From NCBI GenBank assembly GCA_030762175.1, contig CM060830.1, positions 49,245,001 to 49,309,000 on the forward strand: DNA of 64,000 nt, given 5' to 3'. This DNA comes from Metallyticus violacea (Eukaryota; Arthropoda; Insecta; Mantodea; Metallyticidae). Position 1 is the stretch's first letter. Each line of letters begins with the position of its first letter. The translations under genes were made by a program, and so were the position numbers. This document shows positions 46,508 through 58,200 of the stretch, in pieces. The notes beneath the pieces were generated by a model that was not told the DNA's origin, did no database searches, and was given only the letters and a program-made list of their open reading frames with translations.

Positions 46508-47205
46508 TTCACTTCAACATAATTTTAAAACATTCAATCTAAATAAATGCATGTGACCCTAATTAAGTACATATCAACATAATTAAATGCACGTCAACAT
46601 AATTTTTAAAAAATCATCCTAAAATACATGTCAGTATAATTAAAAACAATGATAATGTAATTAAAAACATCTCAACGTAATTAAATGCGCTTCAACATGA
46701 TTTTAAAATTTTCATTAAATACTTATCAACATTATTAAATGCGCGTCAGCAAAATTTTAAAAAATTCATCCTAAAAATACATGTCAATATAATTAAATAC
46801 ATGTTAATGTAATTAAATACATGTCAACGTAATTTAACGCCCTTCCACTTAATTTTAAAAAAATCATTAAATGCACATAATTTTAAAAAATTCAACCTAA
46901 AATACATGCAATATAATAAAATTCATTAAATGCATACTCAAGTAATTAAATATATGCCAAACTAATTAAATTCATCTCAAAATAATTGCAAAAAGATCAT
47001 TAAATACATATCAACATAAATGCACTTCAACATAATATTTAAAAAATCAACCTAAAATACCTGTCAATATAATTAAATACATGCTAATGTAATTTAATAC
47101 ATGTCAGTTTAATTAAATACACTTCAACATAATTGTAAAAAATTCAACTTAAAAATGTATGTCAATATAATTAAAAACATGTCAATCTAATTAAACCCAT
47201 GTGGA
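46470..47205 (+). repeat. Degenerate AT-rich minisatellite, ~20 bp unit
   Basis: About 735 bp of imperfect repeats of a unit close to taattaaatacatgtcaaca. Variants include aattaaatgcgcttcaacat. A larger pattern recurs: caacataattttaaaaaatt, then catcctaaaatacatgtcaa, then two or three basic units; this occurs roughly five times (near 46575, 46755, 46870, 47030 and 47130). Confidence 0.85.
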
Positions 47206-47209
47206 TTCC

Positions 47210-49160
47210 ATGTCACTGAATATGTGTAAAATTTCCGCCACCTATTGTAATGAGGGTAAGTAGCAAATTCTGTTATTTAATATTTTTAAACTGCTGAAGC
47301 GCGCCGCGAGTACATGCAACAAATTACCGGCGGCATCGCGGTGTCCGACTGAACGTATGTATCGGGAATTTCAAACTGTCCTTGCTGCTATTCGTGTAGT
47401 TAATTTTGAATTTAAATTGTCTTACATGGTATTTAGTATTTCTTAAATACAAATTTCCTCACAGTCAATGGATTTCGTAAAGTTTAAGGCTCTGGTGTAT
47501 AAAATTATAAAGATTTTGGCAAAATTTCAAAAAATTTTATTAATCTAGATTTTCAAACAAAAATTTACATGCACATTTTATATACTTATTTTTTGCGTTT
47601 TATTTAAGATTCGGTAAAAATTTAAAGCTATTGTAATAACAAAACTGCAGGTTAACATTAACCCGGTCCCTTTAGTAAAGCACTATTCAAAACTTTTAGG
47701 CAAATAATAATGTCAAACCTTATTTTTGCAATCGCAATATAGGTCGTATAGTACTCGTCAAAACAATAAGGTCACGCACGTGTCCCTGCCGTTCGCTTGT
47801 GTCAAAAGAGCCGATTGTCACGATCTGAAAACAGCGGCGTCTATTTATAGCTTGTATGTACATACCAAGACAGTTTACAAAACACCACTTAAGGAAACTA
47901 GAGCGAGGTGCTGCACCTGCAGTTCTTATTGAAAGAGAAACAAGGACAGCAATAGCAGACAAAGAGAGCGAAATGCCACCATTTTCTCTCGATAAGTGGA
48001 AATGGTATTCTTAACATTGGGAACTGAGTGCAAGGCCGTAAAGAGAGTGAACTGAGCAGCAATAATTCATGCAATGAATAATAAAACGATTCAAGTTTAA
48101 CGACTAATCGCCTTTTAAGTCCCAATAGCGTCAGAAACCCGCTACTTTAGGGAATGCTGCCATTTCGCCCTGTATAGACACCTACGAAAAGGTAAAGTAC
48201 CTGGGTAGACGTCGTAGAGCAAATTTATCCCAAGGGAAGTGTTCTAATTTTGATTATTGCTGCGTCAGCTCATGCAGTTGGTCCCTTTCGACCAATCCAT
48301 TGAACCCTATGTCTAGTAATCATATTAACTTTCAGTCTTTTATAAGTCGAAATACGTTTATTCCCAACAATAGCTAGTTCAGTAAAATCAGCTTGGGTAG
48401 AATGATGGAAGTAACTTTCTTTAACTATGACAGTCGTTTGAAAAGCGTCATGTCCGTGAAATGGCTCAAAAATCTGCTAATAACATTCACGTACGGCATA
48501 TGATAAAATTTCAGTTAGATGCGACAAATAGTTTACCTTTAATAGACATTTCGATTGATCGCTGTCGCATTTTCCATAAAAATTAAATGAAAACAAGTTC
48601 TGCACAATGATTGAAATGCTTTATTTGCAGATAATCAGCGCTAAAAACGATGTATTGCTTCATAAACGTGGTCGTACAAGCACCGAAGTTGACGCGCTCT
48701 CTACATGCCTAATAAGGATGATTCATTACGAAAGCTAATAATGAAAAAACTTCAAACTTTGAATCGAAATGCAAGTTTGAGTGGAAGTGGCGAAATAGCT
48801 CAAACTAAACGAGGGTACAATATCATGCACGAAAAAGTTGTATATTAGAAAGGTGTGTGCACGATGGTTGGCAAGTAAACCGAAAACTTGCACAAAAGAA
48901 CATCTCAAAAGTATTTGCCAATGTTTAATGTTTCATTCATGTCAGCGTTACATGTTCTATACTTATTATTGTCTTTATATATAGTTTTCTGCAGTTTTAC
49001 TTTTCCCGCATACGTTAGTGCAAAAAGGGTTGCCGCGTCACTTCTGTTCAAAAGGGAAGTGCAGGTACAAGCGAAAGGTCACTTAGTAGTGCTGCGTTTA
49101 CTTCTTGATTTCGAACTGGTAATGTCGTGTGATCGTCTATTTGCAGTTCGAGTTAGGTCA
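47210..49160. other. No recognised gene
   Basis: No known motifs. Opposing frames at 47720-48125 and a 107-codon plus frame at 48888-49211 show no recognisable domain. Confidence 0.45.
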
Positions 49161-49172
49161 TTATTTAAACAT

Positions 49173-49457
49173 TTTTCTAATGGTGTGTTTAACGCCCGTT
49201 TTTACTACTGAGGCATCACAGGCGGTGAACACTGGTGATACATGAGATGAAATGATATATTGGGAAAGGATTTTTTTTAAGGAAGGAAACGCTCCAAGCC
49301 TAAGTTTTAGGGTACCTCCTCGGCATTTCCCAGTTATGAGGACTGAGGAAAACCTGGGAAAAACCTCAGTCAGGAAGGACGGTCCTGGTGGGATTCGAAC
49401 CCCGGACCTCTCGCTCATGAATCCGCGCCTTAACGACCTCGGCCACCTGTGGCGGTT
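49173..49457 (-). mobile_element. SINE family B, copy B7 with exact 12 bp duplication
   Basis: Full-length minus copy flanked by TTATTTAAACAT at 49161-49172 and 49458-49469, identical. It includes gtgtttaacgcccgttttta, gggattcgaaccccggacct and ccttaacgacctcggccacc. It fixes the ends of SINE B. ORFs at 49161-49418 and 49252-49695 are shadows. Confidence 0.93.
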
Positions 49458-49469
49458 TTATTTAAACAT

Positions 49470-50008
49470 GTTTATTATGAATAATGCACTAATAAAGTCG
49501 TTTTACATAGGATTAAAGGAACATAAATACGAGTATCTTATTATGTTGATTATTATTGATATCAAAGAAATAATAGCGTTTAATGTTGTTAACTGTGAAG
49601 CACCAATTTGTGCCAGTTGTGTCGATTGTGAATTAGCTGTCAAATATTTTATATTACTTGGCACTTTGTGCCCATGGTTTCTGAATTCTTGTTAAACGGG
49701 CGAATTGGTTATTAAATAACCGATAAAAACACATAGAACACCAGACCCTTGGCATGCCATGATAAACAGAAACATACAAGAACGGCACATAGGCAGGTGT
49801 TGCAGCGACTGAACTAAGAGACCAGTCACAGTAGTTCGGTGTTTGTTTTCAACCTCTGGTTTCAAGTTTAGCAAGGTCTCCTCTTTGTCGGTAAGGAATT
49901 CCCTTTACAGTTCTGCTTAGGCAACTTTTCGCCATCCGAGTTATCCGGGATGAACTAACTACAACGCTTGTCTGGGACACCTGGTATACTCTTATGTATA
50001 GTTCTATA
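49470..50008. other. No recognised feature
   Basis: AT-rich sequence before the long-TIR element. Confidence 0.5.
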
Positions 50009-50010
50009 TA

Positions 50011-51227
50011 CAGAATGAGGCATTTATAGTGTCCCGGCCATTTTACTCCGAAACGAAGAGAAAAATCAAAAAATGCTCCAGGACAAACTTTGAAGTGCTC
50101 TTAGGGGAACATAAGATAGCGACCTTAACTCGCCCTTAAAATGCCATTCTCAAGGTCACTTCAAGGTCAAATTGATTTTTTTAAATGGAATACTCTGTTT
50201 TTTTTTCGGGAATTTTCAGTATAAAAATCTAGCACTGCTATCACTAGGAGTGATAGATGATGTGATATTAGACAAATAAGACAGCAAATGTTTTTCACTC
50301 ACTTTTACTTCTCTCTTTTTTATTTTGTTATTGTTATGAAGGAAACTAATTTGTTTACACACAGAAGTCCGTCTATTGACATCGTTACACAAAGGATTGC
50401 TCATCATTACCAATTCAAACCTCAAAGGACATGATTCTCAGTCAGTTCGACTTCGTTTTTCAATCATGGATGTTCGATATACGATCAACGAGAGGATCGA
50501 TATGGTTTACATTTATGACAAAGCTTATAAGAACGCTAGAGCAGCTTGCAACTTATACGGAGATAGATCTTCTAAAAGGAGGCAGCCACCTGTTAGAAAT
50601 TTTCAACGGCATGCAAACTTACTCTCCGAAACGGAAGGTGTCGCATCAAGAAAACACCGTCGAATGAGAAGTGCTACTGGGGAAAATTCGGAAGTCACTA
50701 TTAGCTGCAGTTGCCGCTAATTCTCACCGAAATTCCAGTCAACTGGAACGTGATTCGGAAATCTCTCAAAGGAGAGAGATAAAGCGTCACAAATACCGTC
50801 CATATCACATTAACCTACATTAAGCCCTTCATGGGGATGGCTTTCAGAAGCGTGTTGAATTGTGTCAACGCTCGGTAATTGTTCCCACATACGTAAATGT
50901 ATGCCAGTAAAGTGAAAGTGAGTGAAAAACACTTGCTGTCTTATTTGTCTAATATCACATCACCTATCATCCCTAGCTGATAGATGTACTAGAACTTTTA
51001 TACTCAAAATTGAATCCTCTTTCCATTTCCAGAAAGAAAATACACCATTCCATTTGAAAAAAGCAAATTGACCTTCAAATGACATTGAGAATGACATTTC
51101 AAGGACGAGTTAAGGTCGTTATCTTATGTTCCCCTAAGAGCACTTCAAAGTTTGTCCTGGAGCATGTTTTAATTTTCTCCTTCGTTTCGGAGAAAAATGG
51201 CCGCAACACTATAAATGCCTCATTCAG
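50011..51227 (+). mobile_element. Long-TIR Tc1/mariner-type element D2
   Basis: A 1217 bp element from cagaatgaggcatttatagt (50011) to actataaatgcctcattcag (51227), flanked by TA on both sides (50009-50010, 51228-51229). The inverted repeats are about 300 bp: 50011 to about 50310 with about 50910 to 51227. The left arm carries TCAAGGTCA twice (50150-50158 and 50161-50169). The inner part encodes a truncated transposase HTH. It is the same deletion derivative as D1, in the opposite orientation. Confidence 0.88.
50376..50830 (+). pseudogene. Transposase N-terminal HTH fragment (DUF4817-like) in D2
   Basis: The plus frame opens at 50376 and reaches MDVRYTINERIDMVYIYDK, KNARAACNLYGDRSSKRRQP, FQRHANLLSETEGV and RKHRRMRSATGENSEVT. 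Two bases are missing next to the codons for VLAA, and the frame then ends at 50720. In the next phase the sequence continues ANSHRNSSQLERDSEISQRR and RHKYRPYHINLH, then a stop. In related transposases this is where the HTH domain gives way to the DDE domain, which is entirely absent. The D1 copy has its own, different 2 bp loss. Confidence 0.65.
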
Positions 51228-51394
51228 TACACATAAATTAACGTATACAGAGTTGATTGCTAAATTGGAATTCTGGGTTATAATTACTGGTACCCTCTTA
51301 AGGAATTAACCTCTCATAATAGAAAAGACCTTAGAGAGGTACCCAGGGTATACAGATTGGATGAGAGAGGCTGACGGTATCGTGCGTAGAGATG

Positions 51395-51475
51395 GACACG
51401 GTAGCTCATTTGATTAGAGCCTCAGCACGAAAACCGTGATTCCAATTTTTCAAGTCTGATACTTTCTTTCCATGA
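51395..51475 (+). mobile_element. tRNA-derived relic
   Basis: Reads ggtagctcatttgattagag (a good A-box, TAGCTCATTTGATTAGAGC) then ccgtgattccaattttt, a degraded B box at the right distance. It looks like the head of another SINE or a decayed tRNA copy; no body was recognised. Confidence 0.4.
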
Positions 51476-51479
51476 TGGT

Positions 51480-51950
51480 AACTGCTGAATTAGCGAAGCA
51501 GCTGTCTGCTTTCGTTGCGAAGCACAAGACATGCTTACCAACCACTCGTACTCTGTAAAAGTCAGGGGTGAGTTAAATTTGTAATGAGGTACTTGTTTAC
51601 CTTTTTAGGATCTCATTTCTCCCCTTATATTACAACATAGAAATTGGAGTAACAAATTTTATTAGTCTCGGAAAATATCCAAAGGCATTGTAGGAAGAAA
51701 AAAGAAGAAAGTTGGTGAGCCCCTTATGACAAATCATAACTTCATTTTATATAATGAACATGCATATGGCAGGAATATGTGCACGACTCTTGAAATAAAA
51801 TATAAATAAACACTCTTATACTTATATATATATATACTTATGTATATATATACAGCTTTAAGAATGTTCTCAGTATTAATTATATAAGAGTGTAAAATGT
51901 TGAATTTCAACATGTAAGTTGAGAAAAGTCATGAAGTTTTTTCCCCGTTG
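51480..51950. other. AT-rich sequence with TA runs
   Basis: TA-rich runs at about 51827-51853 sit between short arms acactcttata (about 51809) and tataagagtgt (about 51885), a possible small foldback. Confidence 0.5.
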
Positions 51951-51954
51951 CACT

Positions 51955-52178
51955 GTTTTTTTAATACAGGCGGTGGGCACTGATGATACATGTATAAAAG
52001 ACGTTGCGAAAGGACGTTTTTAAAGAAAGAAAATGTTCCACACCTAAGTTTAAGGTACATTCCCGGCATTTGTCATTTATGAGTACTGAAGAAAAAAAAC
52101 CTGAGAAAGACCTCAGTCAGGGAGGAGGGTCCTCGTCGGAATCGAACCCTGACCTCTTGCTCTTGAGTTCGTGCCGGA
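51955..52178 (-). mobile_element. SINE family B, copy B8 (degraded)
   Basis: Minus-oriented: caggcggtgggcactgatga, attcccggcatttgtcattt, gtcggaatcgaaccctgacc (degraded B box). The 3' end and the A-box half are lost. Confidence 0.75.
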
Positions 52179-52489
52179 GATGGTGTACTAAAGTCTGAAG
52201 TAATAAAAATAAATATAACATAATATTTAAAAATATTCTTGAAGGTAAGCAAGTAACTTCAATGTAGATATCTCCTCATCAAGGACTAAACAGCAACGAA
52301 AAACAGAAAGCGTCAAAGGAAACAACAAGATACCCGCCGATTTACTGCCCATTTCCCTATCTTGCATGAAGATGGTATATTATACATAAGGAAAATCTGA
52401 TACTGCATTGGAAGTCCAATTGGTATGAAAATTACCAAAGCAACAAACAGCATGAAGTGAAACTCAATACATCGCTCCAATGTATTGTA

Positions 52490-52885
52490 TAAATCTTAAT
52501 CAACATCTGCAGATCTTACTCTCAAGACTAAGAATTGGCAACACCAAATTAACACATGACTGTCTTTTCACCAGACAAGAAGCTCCGTTTTGTGAATATT
52601 GTAATAAAAAAGTGACATTCAAAAACACATAACTGAATGCAATAGATACTTTAGTTAGAGGAGCAATCATCAAATTATTCCACTTCTTCAGGCAGCAGTA
52701 AATGAGTCAATCAAATTATCGACATTATTTAAATTCTTTTTTTCTTTAACTATCTTTATAATGTCTAAACTTTGTTAATATTTTACATGATGTAGTGTAA
52801 GTGTATACTTTGTTGTTGCTATAAACTCTATGTTGTTAGGCGACTTTAATGAAGCTATAAATAAAAAACACAACATCAAGGATAA
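52490..52885 (+). mobile_element. Non-LTR retrotransposon (Jockey/R1-like) 3' end
   Basis: In one plus frame: SRLRIGNTKLTHDCLFTRQE, then FCEYCNKKVTFKNT and a stop. This matches the ORF2 C-terminal block LxRLRIGHTRLTH...PPxCxxCxxxLTVxHIL..C of Jockey/R1-type LINEs; the final His/Cys of the zinc-binding motif are lost. It continues as AT-rich 3' sequence with aataaaaaacacaacatc near 52860. Frames further upstream (52380-52490) probably belong to the same relic. Confidence 0.65.
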
Positions 52886-53039
52886 AAGAACATCGAATAC
52901 GACAGATATGTGAACATGTTACAATTTTCTACTATGATTTCCTGCTTACCAGAACGATCTGAAGAAGTTTCGACCCCTCAACTAAGAAACGAGTTAACTT
53001 GAACATTACTTTTATTTTCAACCTTAAAGTCCTTAGTAA

Positions 53040-53800
53040 TATTTATTCCAGGTGCCCCAAAATTATTATCCCATCTCTGAAGTGAGTTTCCAGAAGGTCT
53101 GTAAAATGTTCCTCTACAGCTGCAATTTCCGCTTGATTAAATTTGATGAAAAACACTGACCAGCGAAGAAGTGTTTGAGCTTTGGCAACAGATGGAAGTC
53201 CGAGGAAGCCAAAACCAGAGAATAGCACTTTCTAAAGCACTTTCTTGAGGAGGCGTATTGTCTTGAAGAGAAATTTTTCTTTTCTACAAATCGGTTCTTT
53301 TTCAAATGTTTCTCGTCTAATATATGTAAAAGATATTAGGATAGTTATGGTTTTGCTCATTTGAAAATTAATAAATTAGTAAAATTTACTTAGCATCCCA
53401 AAAGTGTTGAATGAACAGCTTTTGTCTTCTTAACTCTGAATAACCGTCTTCTGTCTACTCTTTCGACTGGTTGGATTCTGCTGTGTGATGTTGGATCCAA
53501 GTGTCTTCCACAGTTATAATAAATCGACGCCAAAATAAGTTCTGTTGTTGTTACACTTCACCACTCTAACGGCGAATGCCTGTTAGCATGCATGGCACTC
53601 ATATGCGCAAAGGTTGTAAAATATAACCTGCATGTTCCTTTGAAATGCTTATAGCCTCAGTAATGTCACACTGGTCTCCATGTGTTTGCTCAAGGAACTC
53701 TGCAGTTTTTGCAGTTTTTGGGCTTCCTTTGCGTGGATCACCTTCAATGTTGGTACGGCTATATTAAATTCAGCAGTCCCCTTTTATTCGTTGAAAAAAA
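53040..53800 (-). mobile_element. Mariner family G relic
   Basis: Minus-strand reading gives a degraded HTH part near 53750, then NLFWRRFIITVEDTWIQHH (about 53540-53485), which matches the FLxRFVTVDETWIHH block with the first catalytic Asp; here the DE pair reads ED. It continues HFWDAK near 53405 and, in a further frame, QAEIAAVEEHFTDLLETHFR with DGI near the C-terminus (53120-53060). Part of the DDE core is lost and frameshifts are many. A fragment of the same family lies at 2560-2735. Confidence 0.65.
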
Positions 53801-53885
53801 AAAAAAGCAGAATAATCCATAAATTTTTATAAATCTGGTATGAATTTCCTTTGACATTAAATAATCTTTATCGCTGCAAGATATA

Positions 53886-54792
53886 TTAAGGGTGCCAAAA
53901 ATGTATACACACTCTCACAGTCGATATCTATTTAATATATTTCAAAGTTGAACCGAAAAACCTCAGTAATATGTAGTAAGATGTTCTATAAACAGATGTG
54001 ACTCACATACATTATGATAGCGTAGCTAGGTGACAGGTAAATCAACAATGAACAAATGGTGCCAAGATTATCGTAAATCAGCAATGAACAAATGAAGCCA
54101 AAATTATCGTAATATGTTGTAAACAAACGTGACTCACATTACGCTATGCTAGCTTTGCTACAACAAAATGGAGTCAAGATTATCGTTTGAACAGCGAAAA
54201 GTAATTTTGAAATGGTATTGGAAAATCGAGAACATTGTTCAAGTTCAAAGGCAGTGGAGACGTGTGTACAGAACAAAACAGCCAACGTGAACTACAATTG
54301 CACGCATTCGAGACAAATTTGAGATTCGTGGTTCACAAGGGCAGATCTGGGAGACCTCGCACAGCAATAAGCCCCGCGTCCTCGGCTATGGTTTTGGAAC
54401 TTTTTTGAGCACTCACTTGATAGGGCGAAGAGGTCCGATTGAGTTTCCACCGCGTTCTCCGGATCTTCTAACTCCGTTGGACTTCTACCTATGGGGAACT
54501 CTTAAGGATGTTGTATACCGTAGAAAGCCAGCTACACTGGCAACACTTTGGGAAGAAATTGAAACGGCATGTGCTGAAATCGCTGAGGACACTTTCGCAA
54601 ACGTTGCTCAATCAGTAGTTCAACGTACCCAGAAGTGTATCGACGTCGATGGTAGGCATTTTGAGCAACTGTTATAACTATAAAAGTGTAAGATGATTGG
54701 TGCTCATCATTTTATGTTTGTGTGAATTCAGTTTTGTTATGTTAACACAGTTTTTTTTTGTGCTTGAAATGTGTATACATCTTGGCACCCTA
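53886..54792 (+). mobile_element. Mariner family E, copy E3 (deletion derivative)
   Basis: Starts aagggtgccaaaaatgtata and ends gtgtatacatcttggcaccc. Plus-strand coding: the HTH part SFEQRKVILKWYWKIENIVQ and RTTIARIRDKF-like residues (with one stop), then directly GRRGPIEFPP and LTPLDFYLWGTLKDVVYRRK, ending CIDVDGRHFEQLL and a stop at about 54675. The frame 54405-54677 is the C-terminal exon-like remnant. The QQDG catalytic block, present in E1, is deleted here. About 200 bp longer than E1 and E2. Confidence 0.85.
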
Positions 54793-55004
54793 TTTTATGG
54801 AATGCTCAATATGTCTGTTTTAAAAAGTTGTAATAATAAGCAACTTAGAACAATGACTTTATATTTCAAATGAATGCTTAAGACTGATGCCTATAATTTC
54901 TGAAATGAGTTCTCTTACAGCTCAATGCCCAAAAGAAATTTCCTCCACTTTAAATAGTTTATTTGTAAAAAGCTTATGGCAATATTCATTCATAGTTCAT
55001 TTAT

Positions 55005-55264
55005 TGATTTGGTTTATTTACGGACGCTCTTTAACATCTCAGATATCATCAGCGTCCCATTTAATTTGGGGGTGAAACAGCCGATACATTTTGTTCAGAG
55101 GCCTCTTCTTTCAGACCTGAAGCTCTTTTACGTGCCGTAAATCTACAACAAGGAACCCACTTCTTTACTTTCCTTCGAAGGAAGTCATACTTAGAATTTT
55201 TACGCCCGAACCCGCGATCTTGGGTCTACGAGGCAAGCATGGTTACCATTACATCATCAGCACG
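55005..55264 (-). mobile_element. SINE family A, copy A10
   Basis: Minus-oriented: tttatttacggacgctcttt, cctcttctttcagacctgaa, a deleted join at tttttacgcccgaacccgcg, and a degraded A box (ccattacatcatcagcacga). Confidence 0.8.
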
Positions 55265-58200
55265 ACAGTATTCAGTTAAATTAAACATATGTATGGAATA
55301 AAGCAAAGGGAAATTTTCGCTTACTTGTATGGCGTAATGCTGGCACACATGTGAACAGACCGCCACGGAAGCTGTCTTGTCTCTTACATTGCCTAGTATC
55401 GAGCGTCCCAATTATTTGACAACTGCCCATCCCTCGTTGCCACGACAACAATTTTCCGTCGTTCCCCACTCGAACTTATTACTATTTCATGGTAGTTCAC
55501 TGAAAAGGCGACGGCTTGTCTCATTTGCTGGACGTACATGTGAAATATTCATCCATTTCATCGATTGCGTAGTACAAGCCCGCACTCCATTTCCAGTTCT
55601 TGAGGATAATGCCCATCTACAACATAAGCACAAATCATTAGCATAGATTAATCTTTTAGAATAAAAAAAATTAAATTTAATTCTTCATCAGTATATTCTA
55701 CTAATGTTGCAAATGCTCAAACGGCAATAAAATATTTTATATAGAGTAACAGTCGTCATTGTAGAAAATGCAGGAGATTGATAGATGAGACGTTAGTGAT
55801 ATAGAGCAACAAGATTCAGAAAAAACGGTGAAAATCTCAGTAAATGTTATTAAGATTTACTCTTTAAACTGAGTAAATTAACCTGATAGTCTTTTAAGTA
55901 CAGCTAATGCTTCTGCAAAGTGGTTTGTTGAAGAAAGGTTGTGCTTTGAAACCACTTAGAAAACTTAGCCAAATTTAATTTTATTCACTACCTGAACGTT
56001 CATCAATATTCAAAATCTTTAGATTTGAGCTTATCTGTTGGCTAGTCTGTCATTGTGGATGGGTCACATCCAGAGGTACTTCTCTCGCTGCCTTCACAAG
56101 ATCTAAACTGGAGTGAGGTTTAGCCTTTAGCTCTTTATCACTTTGAGATTTGCATTACAAAATGTCCCATAGTCTGTAGTGGTCCGAACACCATAGGTTG
56201 TAACTCTCTTGTTCTGCGTCGAATTCTACCCACCTCAGCTCCGCACTATCTTTCGATCCATTTTCACTCATCTTTCTATCATAATTTAAACACTTGTACG
56301 AACAATTCCATTCTGTCTATACCCTTACACCGGACATCTTACTTTTCTTCATCCTTCATAGTTATTTCTGGAACTCTCTGTCGTCTCATATCAAAGACTG
56401 TTCGTGATGGCAATTTAGAATTTTATTCTAAGATTATATACGAGTATTTAACAAGTATGTTCAAATTATTATTAATGTCATTAACCTTATAGTGTATGTA
56501 TTGTATATACAGGATGTCCACATGAAACCTACCTGATTTCAAAACGTAATTTTAAGGAAACTATTAATCTTAGTGATTTGCAATTTGCGGTGTCATGTAA
56601 AGCAGCTCTAAATGTTTTCTGTTCAAAATGTATGTGAGCTCAATTGGTAACTCTCTGAATGTGCAGTCTATAATCATTTTCAGTCCATATCCTCCCTACC
56701 ATGTTCAGAGTGATTGAGCTAATGGCTACCACAACTTTCTGGCCAGGGACAGTAAGATCGCGTACAGGTCTATCGTGGACCCTATTAATGCAAAGGAAAG
56801 TGGATCCGGCGCTCCAGTTTGTGCTCTTACGAAAGAAAACATTAACACCGCTGCTTGCACTCTGGGAGAGGATCGTTTCTCATGAAAAGATGAAAGAAGT
56901 TTATAGAGATAATTGTTTAGGCCGCACTCAATGTAATGTAGTTGGTGCCCGGACGCCCACCGATTAAGCGGCCAGAATTAATGAGATCATCCTTGAAAAG
57001 CTACTCCTGATTGTTTCATAAAATGCCGGAGAGTGTAACATTTCTGTGGGACCGTGACATGAAATTCTGATAGAAAACCTTGGTATGCATTTCAGCAGTC
57101 GGCCACTGACAACCTCAAGGTTCTGGTGTATTTTGTCCAATTCTTGACAGAACAGAAAAAAAATATTTTGCATGGATTTAGAACCCTGTAATGGATTAAA
57201 TCAGCCACATTCCCAACTTCCTCTGATGCAATTTCGGTTTTGCGTAGTATTTCGGCGCCTCATCACGGTCAGGACGTTGCGTTGTGATTTGGGTTTGTAG
57301 TACAGAATCCATGACCCTTGACGGATCGTTACTTTTGTGGAAATCATATATATAAATTACTATATATTACCATTTTGTCCAATTGAACAGCCGTTCCCCC
57401 AGTTGCTGCTCATGAAGCGCACTGAAACATTCTTGACTTTTCTTATCTTCAGAACTCAAATCACCAGTATGACAGTTTTCGAACCAATGCGGTGGTTCCT
57501 ACTTATTTTGGGAAACGCAGAAGTTTTGTGCTAGTTAAAAGTCATTCCCTTCTCCGAGAAATGGCAGCCTTTGTACTCAGAAGCCTATAAACCCAGTAGC
57601 TTTTCAAAAGAGAGGGTTTGTTTTAGCCGAAGCAAACTGCGCATGTAGAAATACCAAAAACAACACACGGTCAACAAGATGTTAAAGCTCTCATTTTATT
57701 ACTTTGCCTCGTGTATTTGCGTTGCTGATTGTGCGTACTATTAGACCAACTTGCAATAAAACCAACTTTTATTGCCGTACAGCCTTTGAACTTGGGTGTC
57801 AATGGCATCTGGTCAGTGAACTTTAAAGTTTAAGATGAACCAGAGTAACCTCTGTGGCAGAAAGAATGCGTATCCTGTTTCCATAGTCATTAATAAAATT
57901 TACAAGCATATGCTTTCGTTCTTATTATCCTGAAGACTAAATAGGGAATATATTTACCAAATGCTTTGACCAGAACGTTATAGCAATTTTCCATGATGTG
58001 ATGGAGTTTAAACAGCTGTGTTGTATATGGCTGAATGGAATCAAACAAATGGACAATAATACAACATTATTTACATGTCAAATACATAAATTAAATTTAA
58101 AAATGTCCCAGTCTGAGTAACTACTTAACACAAATTTAATTTAAATAAAAATATTTCAATTTAGATATTGAAGAAGAAGTTTACAACAAATGTTAATTAA

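Noticed and set aside
49252..49695. 147-codon ORF containing GPGGIRTPD
   Set aside because: Most of it is translation of SINE B7; the same peptide appears at the other SINE B copies.
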